Part shown: positions 11,601 through 22,300 of the stretch, piece by piece
How positions within the stretch are numbered: the stretch's first letter is position 1
How the letters are laid out: every line of letters begins with the position of its first letter
From: Mesostigma viride
Taxonomy: Eukaryota; Streptophyta; Mesostigmatophyceae; Mesostigmatales; Mesostigmataceae
Length of the DNA stretch: 64,000 bases
Direction of reading: 5' to 3'
Assembly: GCA_009746045.1 (NCBI GenBank)
Contig: RPFO01000080.1
Span: forward strand, 92,550-156,549
The notes under the pieces: model-generated
Databases searched by the model: none
What the model was told of the DNA's origin: nothing
What the model saw: only the letters and a program-made list of their open reading frames with translations
Position numbers and translations under genes: made by a program

Positions 11601-14600
11601 GCAATTGCGTCAAAAAGCTGTAATAAAATCTGATGTAACTAGCACTCACCAATTGATTGGTGTGCTGCTTGGTTGGGTAGTGTGTTCAGGTTTGCATGCG
11701 TATAGTACACATGGCCTGACAGCTCAGGCGTGTGACAGATGAGCTGGCTGGCTGAATTATTAAATTGTCAGCGTTAGGATATTTCTGGTTTTGCCGTTTT
11801 CCATTTTGACGGTAGGCTTGATAAGCATGGTCGGCGGGTTGTGACCCGTAATTGTTTCTTTCCACCCATCCCACCCTTGGGGGCCTCTTGCTCCTGCATG
11901 TGAGGGAGACGAGATGACTACTTAAACCTGCCTTTGGCAGGGGCTCTACTCATTGTTCTCAATCAAATGCTGGTTTTCTTGGAAGCTCAAGTGTCATAAG
12001 ATAAATCGTAAAGATGCCGGGCAGGCCACGACCGCCAACCAGTGGGGGCCCCGCTCTCTACGCAGTATAGCCGCAACCGAGTGATGGGTCAGGGGGGCTA
12101 CACTTGGCGGAGAGGTTTTCTGCATTGTACTTCACTAATCACTACCGTTGTCTCTGCCACTGAGCTTTTATGCTACATAGCGTAATGTCGCGATGCCTAA
12201 CTTAATGGATCGTATAATCATTTGCGATGCCGGACCATGCCCTCCTTTACTGTGTCCTGCAGCTTGAGACGGGGGACATCCTCTGTGTCCAAAAGGCGCT
12301 ATCCCCTGCTGTGGCCGCCAGGTGTCGCTTCCCCGACGTGCCGTCGTTCTTGGAGCATGTCCAGAACCTGCGGCGCGTCCGATTCAGCCAGCTGTCCAAT
12401 CCTGACAGGGTCACCTTTATCCTGGAGCTGTAAGTGGTCTCTTGCTGGAGGAAAGGCTAGGTGTGGCGGCTAGGTTGTATGTTCAGTGCCCTTGGTGGAA
12501 CAGTGAAGCAGATTTCACGGTTTATATATGATGCATGTAGATTTTCAGTCTGTAGTGGAAGTTGCCCCAGCTGTGCCCAGGAGCCCACAACGGGTCAGCG
12601 TGTTCGTATGGCAGCGTAGAATGCATAGCAGTGGTAGATCCTGGACATGTGCTCCTTGTCGTCATGTGGTGGTGCTTGCTGCAATTGACGTGTGCATGCA
12701 TATTGCCTTGGTGTGCTGGCCGGATTCTGGTGTCATGCAGGTCCAGCTGCGACGAGTACAATCATGTGGTGTCGAAGGTGGCACTGCAGCTGCCGAAGGA
12801 GGTTGCCAATGCCCAAACTTGCAACCCTTCGAAGGTCCGGCTCACCGCACACGACTGCGCCCAGAATGCGCCCAGGTGGCGGCCCATCCGCAGTGAGAAG
12901 AATGGCCGAGGAGTGCTTGTAATGGACATGCTGGCCCACGGCGCCCAGACGTCTGACATCCTGTACTATGAAGTAGTGGAAACCCCCCAGCCAGCGGCCG
13001 CGTGGATGAGAACCGCCATGGTGTCCGTGCATGACCAGCGTACAGAACAGGTGCGTGCATTTCGACATTTGTGATTTCGCCCCCTTGAATAATTACATGG
13101 ATTGTTATGATGAGATGTGGGATGCTATCGTATATAGCCTGGTAGGTAGGAGGGTATAGCTTGACTAGCTCAAAACGAACCTTAGCGTTTCCTCCGCCAT
13201 GAGCCACACCTCCTGCGCAGTTATCTTCATGTGACGGAAAGGCCTCCGGAGTTAAACACACCCTCCCTGCTTACCCTCTGAACTAGGCGTAGGTACCAGC
13301 ATCGTGCGACAACCAATGGCAGTTACCAATAACAGTACCAGCACTGAATTGGAGAGCACCTTGTTACAGTCAGATCCATCCCTAATTGTTTTCTGCTGTG
13401 TACCCTCTTCCATCCTTCACAGAGCCATCCTTCACTTGCCATTGCCTGCATGAATGGCACATGCAGGTGGCATGCTTCCGCGTTGAACTGTCGCAAGGTA
13501 GCACGGCCGGTGACGTGCTCAAGCTGGTGAAGGCCGAGCCCGCGTGTGCCCATTTGTCGGAGCTCTGCCTGACCAACATACGCGACAGCCGCATCCACAA
13601 GGTGTTCTCGCCGACCGAGGTCATGGACGACGTGGATGCTGCCTACTGGACCTTGCAGGTGAACGGATGAGTGGGTGGCAGCTAGTTTAAGGGCATGATG
13701 TTGACCCAGCAGGTCTGAATGTTCCGCGCATCATCCGCGTTTTGCCAGCAACGATACGCGAATTTTAAGGGGACGCCACACACCTAACGTGCACTTTCCT
13801 GGAAACCATACCCTATGCATGTGATAAAAATCAATTGATGATTGTGGGGACCATAAATATGATTTTGAAAAAATATCCAACCATTTGGTGGGGGTAGTAC
13901 CCCCCACTAGTTGCCCATTATGAGCTAAAAATAGAAAAACACTCTATTTTTTGCCTATTTTTCATAGGGAACCCCACACACACACTATTTTCACCCGACA
14001 TGATGTTTTCCTAAAATTGCAACCCTTTCCAAAAATTCCAGCTAGTTTGCAGCTCAGAATGAGCACATTTAGACACATTGATGGGGTTTCGCGAAAAACA
14101 CGTATTTTGGGGGTCCTTAAGAAAGTAAATCAAAGCATAGACGCATGCCATGGGGTCAGACTAGATGTTTTTACCTTTGGCATGGTTATAATTACACAGC
14201 CCCAAGTTTTCGGCTCATTCTGATCACGTTTACTCATGTTGATGGGTGTAAACATGCCAAAAAAAAGATAACAGGAAAAACCTGTTATTAGCACAAACAC
14301 CACTCCAATGACACACTTGCCCATCACAAACTGGGCCAATACTAGTTCAATTCATCAATTTATTATGTCAATAAGCTTGCAATTCAACCCCAGGTCATTC
14401 TGAGCTTGTTTGCTAATGTCACTTGGTCATCCCCGCTGTCCCCCTGCATGCCTGATAAAGCATGGCGTGCGGGTATCCATAAGCACAATCACAAACCTGC
14501 CCCCTGCACAAATAGGCAAAACCACGTAAAACAAGTGCAAGGTGGAAGCTGTAACCAAGGGTCACACCATTCTGGGCAGATTTGACCGGGTTGGGGAGTC

Positions 14601-17600
14601 ATTCACAACTTGCACGCAGTCATGATGCTAAATGATAAAACAGGCACCCTTCAAGGTCATAAGCACTATTGTTGCCATCCAGAAAGCTCAAGCTATGTTA
14701 AATGGAAGCAAAACAGGTGGGGGGGGGATCAGTAGCTCACAAATGCTCACCTTACCTAGACCCCACCACTTTTGCAACACAGCACATGCTAAGAAGGCTG
14801 GTAACGTAAATGCACAAATGGCATAAGTTATTCTTTGTTCAGTGTCTGGCGTATCAACCTCATGCAAGTACCCCAAGCACCATAACACAAGAGCTACCTT
14901 AAGAACCCTATCTACAATGCCTTTAAAACAAGTATTATAGACGTCAATAAACGAAGCAGGTGTGTAGCAGAAAATGGTTACATGCAGCCACATAAGCATG
15001 GCTAGCTCCCTTGCTAATACATGAGTGATGCCTATCATCTGATTGTAGGAGTTGAGTAATAAAACACATGCATATATATCAATGAGACCACATGCATATA
15101 TAGCCAAATGCACCGTATAAGGTATGTCCAGAATGGTGTGCAAGGTTACCTTGTTTTCCAGGACGCTGAGGACCCTAGAGGCGTTCATGAGCTCGTCAGC
15201 TCCTTGCGACGGTGATGTCGCTCCCAGGCAGCTAGGGTTGTTGACTACGCAATATAGATTGTCTACGACGGTAAGCCTTCCACCCATCAAGCATAGCAAA
15301 ATCCCGATATCTCGCCGACCGATTCTGGGTAATATCAAGGAGCGCGTCGTACGCAGCATAAGCCATACCATTGAAAGCTGCGGAAAATCTGACAACGCAA
15401 CTGCAACATGCGGCGAACATAATAACAAGATCATACCGGAAACGACTCTTAAGAGTTCACCGTCACGGACTCTTATAACGCAAAGGGATGTAGGGGGAAT
15501 ATGGGGCAAACGAAAGTACCATGGTCTGCATTCTTACCTACCTAGGCTGGCAAATAAAGCCCATCGTCCATGAAGGCTTGGGCACGGATCGCACAGGCCC
15601 GAACAATATCTTGCCAGAAATGATGGGAAATGGCTGCATATCAGAGCCGCTAAGGTTGTACTCACTGCCGCCATTATTAAACGGTTAGTACAGGATCAAT
15701 ATAACGCACGAAACTTGCCTGTTACCATCGCAGGCATGCATTCTAAATTATTCATCGCGGCCAGATTTTCATATTAGACCCCCGTGCAAATGTTCATCAA
15801 GTAAGGCATCGATTTTTCAAATAGCTCAGATTTGGCTATGAAAAGTCATACTAGAACATCAATGATTAGCATCGGCATAATTTTTTCGCTTGTCGCTTGC
15901 CCGACTAGTCAAGTTTTTACGGAACCACGTCGCCATGGCCACCTCCGCACGAGGTGCGCGCATTGTGCACCACAATTTCTCGGTCCGGAGGTACCGTCGG
16001 TACCGGCGTGAATTTTTTGCGTGACAAATTCCTGGGTGTCGCGTTCCCTTATATAAGCATGCAGAAACAGTATCTATCCGAAGCATTGATGTGCATTCGG
16101 TCTGTTATTGATTAACACAGCGCACTCGGTTCCCACGTGTGACGGAGGGCTCCCATGGTAGTGCCTGCATGAGTCCCAGCTGGTGACAAGCTGGGCTCTA
16201 AAAAGAGGTCTGCAGCCTGCCTTTTTGTTGGGTATTGTAGAGCAAGATGCACCGTGGCCCTAGATTGTTTTGCTCGGAGTCAAGAGGCTCTGGGTCAAAA
16301 GATCTGGTGCCATCAAAATGATCGCTGTGCAAAGCTCGGCGTCCACCTCAAATGGACTTTCTCCAGCGGTATGATGGACTGTCAGTGGAAGGTCCGTATT
16401 TCGCCAGCATGAGCATCGGTTTCAGCCACGTACACTACCACGTTAGTGCAAGTTACCATGGCTATGGTCTTTGCGGCTTTGCTAGTATGCTCCCCATGTT
16501 CTTCCCGCAACACATCCCGCGTCTATGTGTAAGTTATTCCCGGAAACTCCCCATTTTTGCGTCAATCACGTTCGAAAGTTGTCACTGATATGTTGTTTTG
16601 CTCACAGGCTATGGAGACAGGAACGCACCCTGGGCCAGAGGGCAGGCTTATCCCTGTCTGCCACGTGCGGAGAGTCGAGACGGATGGCAACAACAAAGTG
16701 GTGAGCATCTCATCCCCTTGCCCATTCCCTGGCCATCCTCGGCCCTTCTCTTGCCTGCTAATAATCCTGCCTCGATACTCGGTTCTAGATTGATGATAGT
16801 CTTTTTATGGGGGGGTAGAAACCATTTGTCCCGAGAGCACTTCCCACTTTGACCATACAGCTCGTTTGGAATGTGCATCTAAGATCATGGCTGTGCGTAA
16901 GAAAAGTCACTGTTAGTAAAGGTCTGGCTTTTGAACTACCAGTAATGATGTGGCAAAACACGTGTAAGGAAAACTGCAACATACGTCCAGGTGTCATTCA
17001 ATCCAGCATGAGGCTTTTCCAGGGTGTAGAACGATTAGTGCCTGGAAAAATCTAGAATTTAGGATTACCAGCGTTCCAGCTTGGCGGATAGGTTTGTCTA
17101 ATCAAGATGAAATGAGTCACATTCTGGCCACTTCTTTTGTGCCTTCCAAAAGTGCAACTGATATTGTCGCTATGGTATCTGTTTGAGTCGGCACTAGAGT
17201 GAGCATAAATCTTGAAACAACAAACGATGCAAGAGAGAACTACCTTCTTGGTAACGAAACCCTAACCGGCCATTTTTGTCAATGGTGTGCCTCGCACAGC
17301 ATGGACTCATCCCTTAGCTGTTGGTATCGTTGACTTGGGTACCAGATGTCAGCCCCATGCAGCAACATGTTGTTAGAGACCCTATCCACACTTGTTGATC
17401 ATGGTTGGGCTGGTGATGATCGCAGGCCTTGGGCTGCATGCAAACCTCTAGCTCATGCCATGTAAGTCATCCTTACTCGGCCCCACCGTTCATCTTATCC
17501 AAACTTATCGTAGTCCCTTTCGACCGCATGGCAACGCCAAGTAAGGGACAGCCACGCTTCGGAAAAAATCGTTTGACTTAAGAAACCAGAATATGGTTGT

Positions 17601-18888
17601 CTGGAAAATAATGTTGCCGAAGTGACTTGCAGCTATGGACATGGAGCTGGAAACACGAACAAGCAAGTTCCATTCAGTTCCGATGCCAGCTCATCACGGC
17701 TGCATTATGAAGAAAATCGCCTATTTTGCTGCAGCGCTACTGGTGACGTTGATGGGGCTTTTTATTACCTCTTTCCTATCCGTTGGGTGAACATTTTTGA
17801 CCACTTGAACGTGTTGACCCTGACGTGTGCATTACTGCCCCCCCCCCTCCCCCACCGACGTATTCTTTGCTGCCTCCTCCTGACTTGTGCTTTACCGGCC
17901 CCTTCTCCCGGTTAATCGGTTGATACTTTGATAATTGGATGATTGATGAAACTACTTGGAATGCATCCCTCCACCCAGATGGCTGCGTTCAGCCACCCCT
18001 TCCTGCTTGCAGTGGGCGAACAAGAGACTCTGGCATCCGTCAAGGCACGCATCCAGGCCAAGCTGGGGGTGACCAGAAAGGAGTTCGCCAAGTGGAAGTT
18101 TGCCATCATGGGCGAAGGCATTCCGGTTCAGCTCAAAGACAACGACGTGGTGGCACTGCGGTACCAGGTAGGGTTGGCCTTCTGAATGACCCTGGGCCCG
18201 CGTTGACTATCTATACATACACCCCAGGACAGATCTCCTGGCACCTTCCCATATACTACTATACACCTGTATATTGACCATGGTAAATTACAGGCGTGAG
18301 AGCGGTAGCACAAGTAGAGCGGGAGAACAGGAAGAATGCAAGCCAAGCAATAACGGCTCCCCGTCAATCTGTGCCGCACTAGCAAGGCTTCCAACGAAGT
18401 CCAGCCATGATGGGTCCCCAGATAAGCGAGGCATCCTGGAATTTTGTGGCAATAGTGAGCACTCTCCCGTACTGCTGCCCGGCCTTTTTCATTTGTGCCA
18501 GCGCAAGCCTCGCTGGCAATTCTTGTGGGACAGAGTGCGGGCGTGAACTGCATGAGTAGCTGTAAATGGAATGCAACAGGTGAATTGCTGACAATCATCT
18601 TGCAGCTGTTTGTGGCAGCCGCACCAGCCCATGGAGTGTGGACCCTAACCAACCGGTTTTCTGCTTTGGTGTCTACTGTGTCCAAGTTCCTCCAGAAAAT
18701 GCCCCTGATCTTTAATGACATGTGCCTGTGCTGCCTTTGGCCGCTACCAGGAGTTGCGGATCGGGCGGTGGGACACCTCACTGGGTATTGAGCATCCAGC
18801 GAAGCCGGTGACCACCCCAAAGCCGCACACAGAGGACTCCACATTATCCGAAACTGGAGCAGCAGTAGCAGCAGAAAGGTGCGAGTAG
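2681..18888 (+). CDS. USP7/UBP12-type ubiquitin C-terminal hydrolase, C-terminal half (10 exons, 5' end outside window)
   Basis: Predicted exons: 2681-2806, 3211-3327, 8859-8930, 10141-10404, 12263-12429, 12741-13050, 13467-13658, 16608-16700, 17979-18167 and 18751-18888 (TAG). All junctions are GT-AG and phases agree, giving about 555 residues. The peptide follows plant UBP12/13 and animal USP7 in order: [35 protein letters not shown] then [52 protein letters not shown] and LGIEHPAKP. In the family this half forms ubiquitin-like domains that bind substrates and activate the upstream cysteine protease domain, which removes ubiquitin in nucleus and cytosol. The catalytic domain and MATH domain are not in this window. 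The 72-nt third exon is the weakest call. The downstream kinase gene begins within about 0.5 kb. Family assignment is confident; exact paralogue is not. Confidence 0.9.
3480..3628 (+). repeat. GGGGTTATT-type 9-bp microsatellite, outer part of left palindrome arm
   Basis: Mostly 9-bp units of the form TTATTGGGG with TTGTTGGGG and TGTTGGGGG variants at the outer edge. Runs of four Gs with 5-base spacers make it a canonical G-quadruplex candidate on the coding strand. It is interrupted at 3629 by the hAT-like element and resumes in phase at 4603. Confidence 0.95.
3629..4602. mobile_element. hAT-like non-autonomous DNA transposon (974 bp)
   Basis: The element starts CAGTGTTTTTTTTA and ends in the reverse complement TAAAAAAAACACTG. 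It is flanked on both sides by TTATTGGG (3621-3628 and 4603-4610). Removing the element plus one flank restores the 9-bp phase of the surrounding array, as expected for an 8-bp target duplication, the hAT hallmark. Near the ends are several short palindromic motifs of the type GGCCAC-nn-GTGGC (for example about 3670, 3757, 4445, 4487, 4530 and 4561), resembling the subterminal transposase-binding repeats of hAT elements. A hairpin at about 3912-3985 contains AACCCAACTTAAGGCGTGAA and its complement. No transposase is encoded. The insertion post-dates the palindrome, because the other arm lacks it. Confidence 0.82.
4603..4773 (+). repeat. GGGGTTATT 9-bp microsatellite, inner part of left arm
   Basis: Continuation of the left-arm array after the hAT-like insertion, with TTATGGGGG, CTATTGGGG and TTGTTGGGG variants, followed by a very G-rich tail to about 4880. 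The variant order is mirrored in the right arm at about 7034-7200. Confidence 0.95.
5451..6356. repeat. 18 tandem 50-bp repeats, nine in each orientation, at the palindrome centre
   Basis: The unit begins TAGCTAGCTTACATCAAAGC and has exactly 50 bp. Nine copies run forward (5451-5900) and nine run as reverse complement (5901-6350), meeting at TTTCTAG/CTAGAAA with no spacer. Copies differ only at a few bases (CATCAAT, CATCCAT, CACCAAT, CATCATT variants). The variants are not perfectly mirrored between the arms, so some copies have changed or converted since the palindrome formed. It is not a CRISPR array: there are no spacers and orientation flips in the middle. Confidence 0.97.
7034..7333 (-). 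repeat. CCCCAATAA microsatellite of right palindrome arm
   Basis: Reverse complement of the left-arm array, uninterrupted, in 9-bp units. It is longer than the sum of the inner left array and shows how the left arm looked before the 974-bp insertion. Its 3' side continues into the mirrored outer end GTCACCCTCGTGAAACGTA. Confidence 0.95.
7400..8616 (+). other. Intron sequence without a recognised gene
   Basis: Between the palindrome and the next tandem repeat. Two direct copies of GGCCAATCAGAATGCAGGGA lie near 7523 and 7562, flanked by inverted copies of GGAACAGGCAAA (about 7500 and 7588), which suggests a small degraded hairpin element. Nothing else is recognised. Confidence 0.5.
8617..8784 (+). 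repeat. Three tandem 56-bp repeats just upstream of a deubiquitinase exon
   Basis: Copies begin AGACAAATA at 8617, 8673 and 8729 and are nearly identical (one AAG/AGG difference). The array ends about 75 bp before the acceptor of the 72-nt exon at 8859. Confidence 0.95.
9317..9768 (+). repeat. GAGTTGGAA 9-bp microsatellite (~450 bp) in intron
   Basis: About 50 copies of GAGTTGGAA with occasional 10-bp units (extra A), closing with GGGTTGGAA variants and a poly-G stretch at 9780-9795. The 9-bp period keeps every frame open, which produces long spurious frames on both strands. It lies in the intron between exons 8859-8930 and 10141-10404. Confidence 0.97.
10405..12262 (+). other. Intron sequence without a recognised gene
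   Basis: Donor GTAAAC at 10405 and acceptor TGTCCTGCAG ending at 12262. The flanking exons join in phase and match contiguous USP7-family sequence (LTAAESE then [11 protein letters not shown]), so nothing coding is missing here. No repeat or element is recognised. Confidence 0.7.
14688..15643 (-). other. Possible nested minus-strand coding remnant (uncertain)
   Basis: The minus strand stays open for 273 codons at 14688-15509 with several hydrophobic stretches. Two short frames look protein-like next to splice-like sites. One reads [19 protein letters not shown] (about 15560-15630). The other reads [19 protein letters not shown] (about 15320-15400), after a GTTGCAG acceptor, and the segment ends near a donor ENK|GTAACC at about 15150. 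The pieces do not join in one frame: TAG stops intervene. I do not recognise the family. It may be a decayed gene or element copy, or a chance open frame. Confidence 0.2.
15908..16032 (+). repeat. Dispersed repeat, copy 1 (inverted relative to copy at 63525-63640)
   Basis: Shares ACGTCGCCATGGCCA, CTCCG, GGTGCGCGC, GTGCACCAC, GGTACCG and GAATTTTTT in the same order with the reverse complement of 63525-63640. Conservation of order across about 110 bp shows a common origin. Function and element type are unknown. Confidence 0.6.
16701..17978 (+). other. Intron sequence without a recognised gene
   Basis: Donor GTGAGC at 16701 and acceptor CCACCCAG ending at 17978. Exons on both sides join in phase. 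No repeat, element or nested gene is recognised. Confidence 0.6.
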
Positions 18889-19385
18889 TCTGTTTGAATG
18901 TCTACAAATCTTGTGATTTTGAGCTTGCAGCCAAAATCGTGCTGCTGTGATGTTAGCCAGCACTTTTCTACTTCCGGCTAGAAACATGGGTTCTTGGTTG
19001 CCCATGGGTTGCAACCTAATGCTTAGTTAGTGGGATATTCCTCTTGGTGGTTTTTTCCCACAGGCAATCTTTGTGTGGCTTCATTTGTTGGTAATTGGCC
19101 ACCTGTCCTTTTCTTCTTGTGGCTTCATATGGGGAAGTTGCTGAGCTTTTCTTACCAAACTGTCTCACAGGAATTTTCCTTATATGCCGTTGTGGCTGCT
19201 GTTTCCGTCACTTATCGCAATACACCAAAGCTCTTGAAAAAAACCGAAAAAAAAAATTCAACAAATGAATTATGTTCAAGAGTGTACGACGGAATCGTAC
19301 GAGGAGATATGTTGTGGAAATGCCATGATCCTGGTAATAAAGTATAAATAGCTTAGTCATGGGCGCAAGTTGTTGTGTGTTGCAG
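18889..19385 (+). promoter_or_regulatory. Short gap between the deubiquitinase stop and the first supported kinase-gene exon
   Basis: About 500 bp that must hold the 3' UTR of the deubiquitinase and, unless its first exons lie elsewhere, the promoter and start of the kinase gene. No clear start exon or promoter motif was found. Splicing the last deubiquitinase exon (via an AG|GTGCGA donor at 18880) to the exon at 19386 would run into a TAA, so a fused transcript is not supported. Confidence 0.4.
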
Positions 19386-22300
19386 CCAGCGTTCTTGCTC
19401 CATACTGCATTTTGCCGGTGGAAGCCGGACTCACTTGGGCTAACGCAGCAACTGATCAAGGACCTCTCGACTTCGCTGTGAATTGCTTGATGGGTGGTGG
19501 GTAGAGGGAAACTTGGCTGGTTGGATGGGCGGGCGGGCGGGCGGGCGGGCGGGCGGGCGGGCGGGCGGCGGCGCGGCGGGCGGGCGGCGGGCGGGCGGGC
19601 GGCGCGGGCGGGCGGGCGGGCGGGCGGGCGGGCGCGGCGGGCGGGCGGCGGGCGGGCGGGCGGCGGGCGGGCGGCGGGCGGGCGGGCGGGCGGGCGGGCG
19701 GGCGGGCGGGCGGGCGGCGGGCGGGCGGGCGGGCGGGCGGGTGGGTGGGTGGGTGGGTGGGTGGGTGGGTGGGTGGGTGGGTGGGTGGGTGGGTGGGTGG
19801 GTGGGTGGGTGGGTGGGTGGGTGGGTCGCTAGTGGGTGGGTGGGAGTCAGAGGGGGGGGAGGGGGGAGGGGGATGGTGGAGGTGTGTGTTGGCAATTGTC
19901 CACCTGCAGGGAGGAGCCCAGGCTGCTGCGGGGCCTCAACAGAAAACGCAAGTTCTTCTCGCAAACCTTCGAAGAGACATCGCAGCTGCCCCCGCAAGAC
20001 ACCCCCGCGCATTTGGCGGAGGCGCTGGCAAGTCTCGCGGATTATTGTCGCCCATCGGATGTGTGGCAGCTGGCGCAGACCACCCAGAACATCGGCCGCG
20101 CGCTGTGGGCGTCCGTGCTTGAAGTTGCCACCATGCGCACCGGCCTGAGGGCGACGGATGAGGAGGTGCAGAAACTGGCCGAGACCTGCCTGCAGAAAGA
20201 GGAGGTGCTGATGGAAGCCGTTGCGAGGGCTAAGGAAAAACCCCTGGATAAAACAGCGCTATCTGCCAGGGACCAGGCGCTGGAGGACCACCTGGCATCC
20301 TTGCGGCAGCTGGAGGAGAGCTACACCAGGAAGGCGGCGTTGGCCGGGGAGAGGGTGCGGCAAAAGCGGAGGGTGGAGGAGCTGTCTGGCCTGAGCACAG
20401 CCGTGGGGGGGGGCGCCGGGCCTGAATCCTTGAATGAGGCGCAAGGCCTCCAGGTGGATGATGTTCACGAAGCGTTGGTGTTGGCTGGGAGTGCTCTCGA
20501 GGAGTGCGAGGAGCAGCTGGCGCCAGCAGCGGCGGCGACGCGTGCAGCGATGGAGCAGCTGGCAAAGTGCCTGGAACGCCAGCGGGTAGTGACGGAGGGC
20601 GTGCGGGAGAAACTGGGCAAGGCTCGTGATGCGGGCGCGCGGGTCGTGGGCGCTGCCGTCAAGATGATGGAGGGGGAGACGCCGGAGGAGGACGCGGAGC
20701 ATGCGCGCGTGCTGCAAGGGCTTGTGGATACGAAGAAGAAGGAGCTAAGGGATGCGATGGCGGCGCGGCAAGGGCTGCGCCCGACCGAGGTGCGTTTGGG
20801 GCTGCTGCAACGTGACCTGCTGGAGGTTCGCAAGCAGAAAACGCTGGCAAAGGCCCACCTGGAAATTGCTGAGTTTTCAGAAAAGGCCAAGGAAGCGAAG
20901 GCGCTGCGGGCACAGCTGGACGCCCTGGAAGGCCGGCAGAGGGAGATCGATGCCAGTATAGGGAAGCTGACAATGGAGGCACAGGAAGCCGCACAAAAGC
21001 TGGCGCAATACTACCCCGAGGCGGCCGTGTTGCCAGAACGGGCCAACCGGCTAAGCAAGGCGCTCCCTGGTAGTGCCGGCAAGGGCAGCGATGACATCAT
21101 CGACCCTGACTGGTCCCTGGCGTGTTTCCGCGACAGCATGGGGCAGCCGTTGGGCAGTTCCAAGGTTAGGGTGGTGGAGGACCGGGAGGGGTGCACGTGG
21201 GTAATCAAGGAGCTGTGTCAAGAGAGGGAGCTGAGACGGGAGGGCGGGCGGTTGCAGGCGCTGCAGCACCCGCTGGTGATCCGGCTAGAGCGGATTTTCT
21301 TCGACCGAGGCCTGGCCTATCTGCAGATGCCTTACTGCAAGAACGGGAGCCTGCGCGCCTGGTTCGAACGCATCAAGGCGAGGACCCTGGATGGTCTACC
21401 ACTGGGCTTGGAGGAGCGCCAGCAGGTGTGGGCGACGATGCGGCAGGTCTTCCAGGCGGTCGCGTTCATCCACCGCAAGGGTGTGGTCCACCGAGACCTG
21501 AAACCGGAGAACATTCTTCTGCAAGACGATGGCCAAATCGCGCTGTGTGACTTTGGCGTCAGCCACGACGTCAGTAGGGCCTTACAGACCACCCTGGCCA
21601 CCCAGCTTGGCGGCTTTACAGTGGCCTATGCCGCCCCAGAGGTGCTCACTTCCCAGCCGTCGGCCAAGCAGTGGCCCTTTGCGCAGGACATGTGGTCCCT
21701 GGGCGTGATGCTGCTGGAGATCCAGACAGGGTCCCTGCCGCTCTGGAACGTTGTCGCCGGCCGCCTGGAGGATGCCCAGGGCAGGCCGGTGGCCGTGGAT
21801 GCCAGCTCGACGGGCGGCCCATCCCAGGGTGATCCCTGGACAATTGCGTTGCGGGGTGTGGCATCCAGCCTGCTTCAGGTGGACCCTGCCGGCCGGCCGT
21901 CTGCCGAGGACGCTCTTAGTGACCCGCACGGTTTCCTTGCACGGGACCTGACGCAGGTGGCAGTGGAGCAGCAGCGGCGCATGCATGCGCTTAGCAGCTT
22001 TCTGGAGAGCCTGCGGCGCTGCCCCGTGCGTGTTGCGGGGCGAGCGCACCTGCTGAAGGTGACCGATCTCGCCAACCGGCCGCAGCTGGTGCAGGAGGTG
22101 CTGGAAGCGTTTCAGGCTGATGGGCTCGACCTCCGGGTGGTGTTCTCGGTGGAGTGCGGCGGCATAAGGGTCCCCTTGTCCGAGGTGCTGGACCGGTTCT
22201 TCCAAGCCATGGTGCTGCCAGAGGTGGGGCTGTTTGAGCAAGGGCGGGAGGGGCGGGAGGACGTTTTGCCCCCTTCTCAACTGCAGGAAGGCGTGGCGTT

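Larger units (their letters stand above)
13659..16607 (+). other. 2.9-kb intron of the deubiquitinase
   Basis: The flanking exons at 13467-13658 and 16608-16700 join in phase. The region is AT-richer than the exons. It contains a possible minus-strand coding remnant (14688-15643) and one copy of a dispersed repeat (15908-16032). Similar motifs with TGAGC and ACATTGATGGG recur at about 14050-14090 and 14215-14260. Nothing else is recognised. Confidence 0.6.

Noticed and set aside
18751-19477. Fusion of the deubiquitinase and kinase into one gene
   Set aside because: The AG|GTGCGA donor joined to the 19386 exon gives a stop in the required phase; the natural TAG at 18886-18888 fits the family's C-terminus.
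19440-20148. Pro/Thr/His and Gly/Arg/Ala-rich frames
   Set aside because: Read through the GGGC/GGGT microsatellite in the kinase-gene intron; only the part after 19910 is exon.
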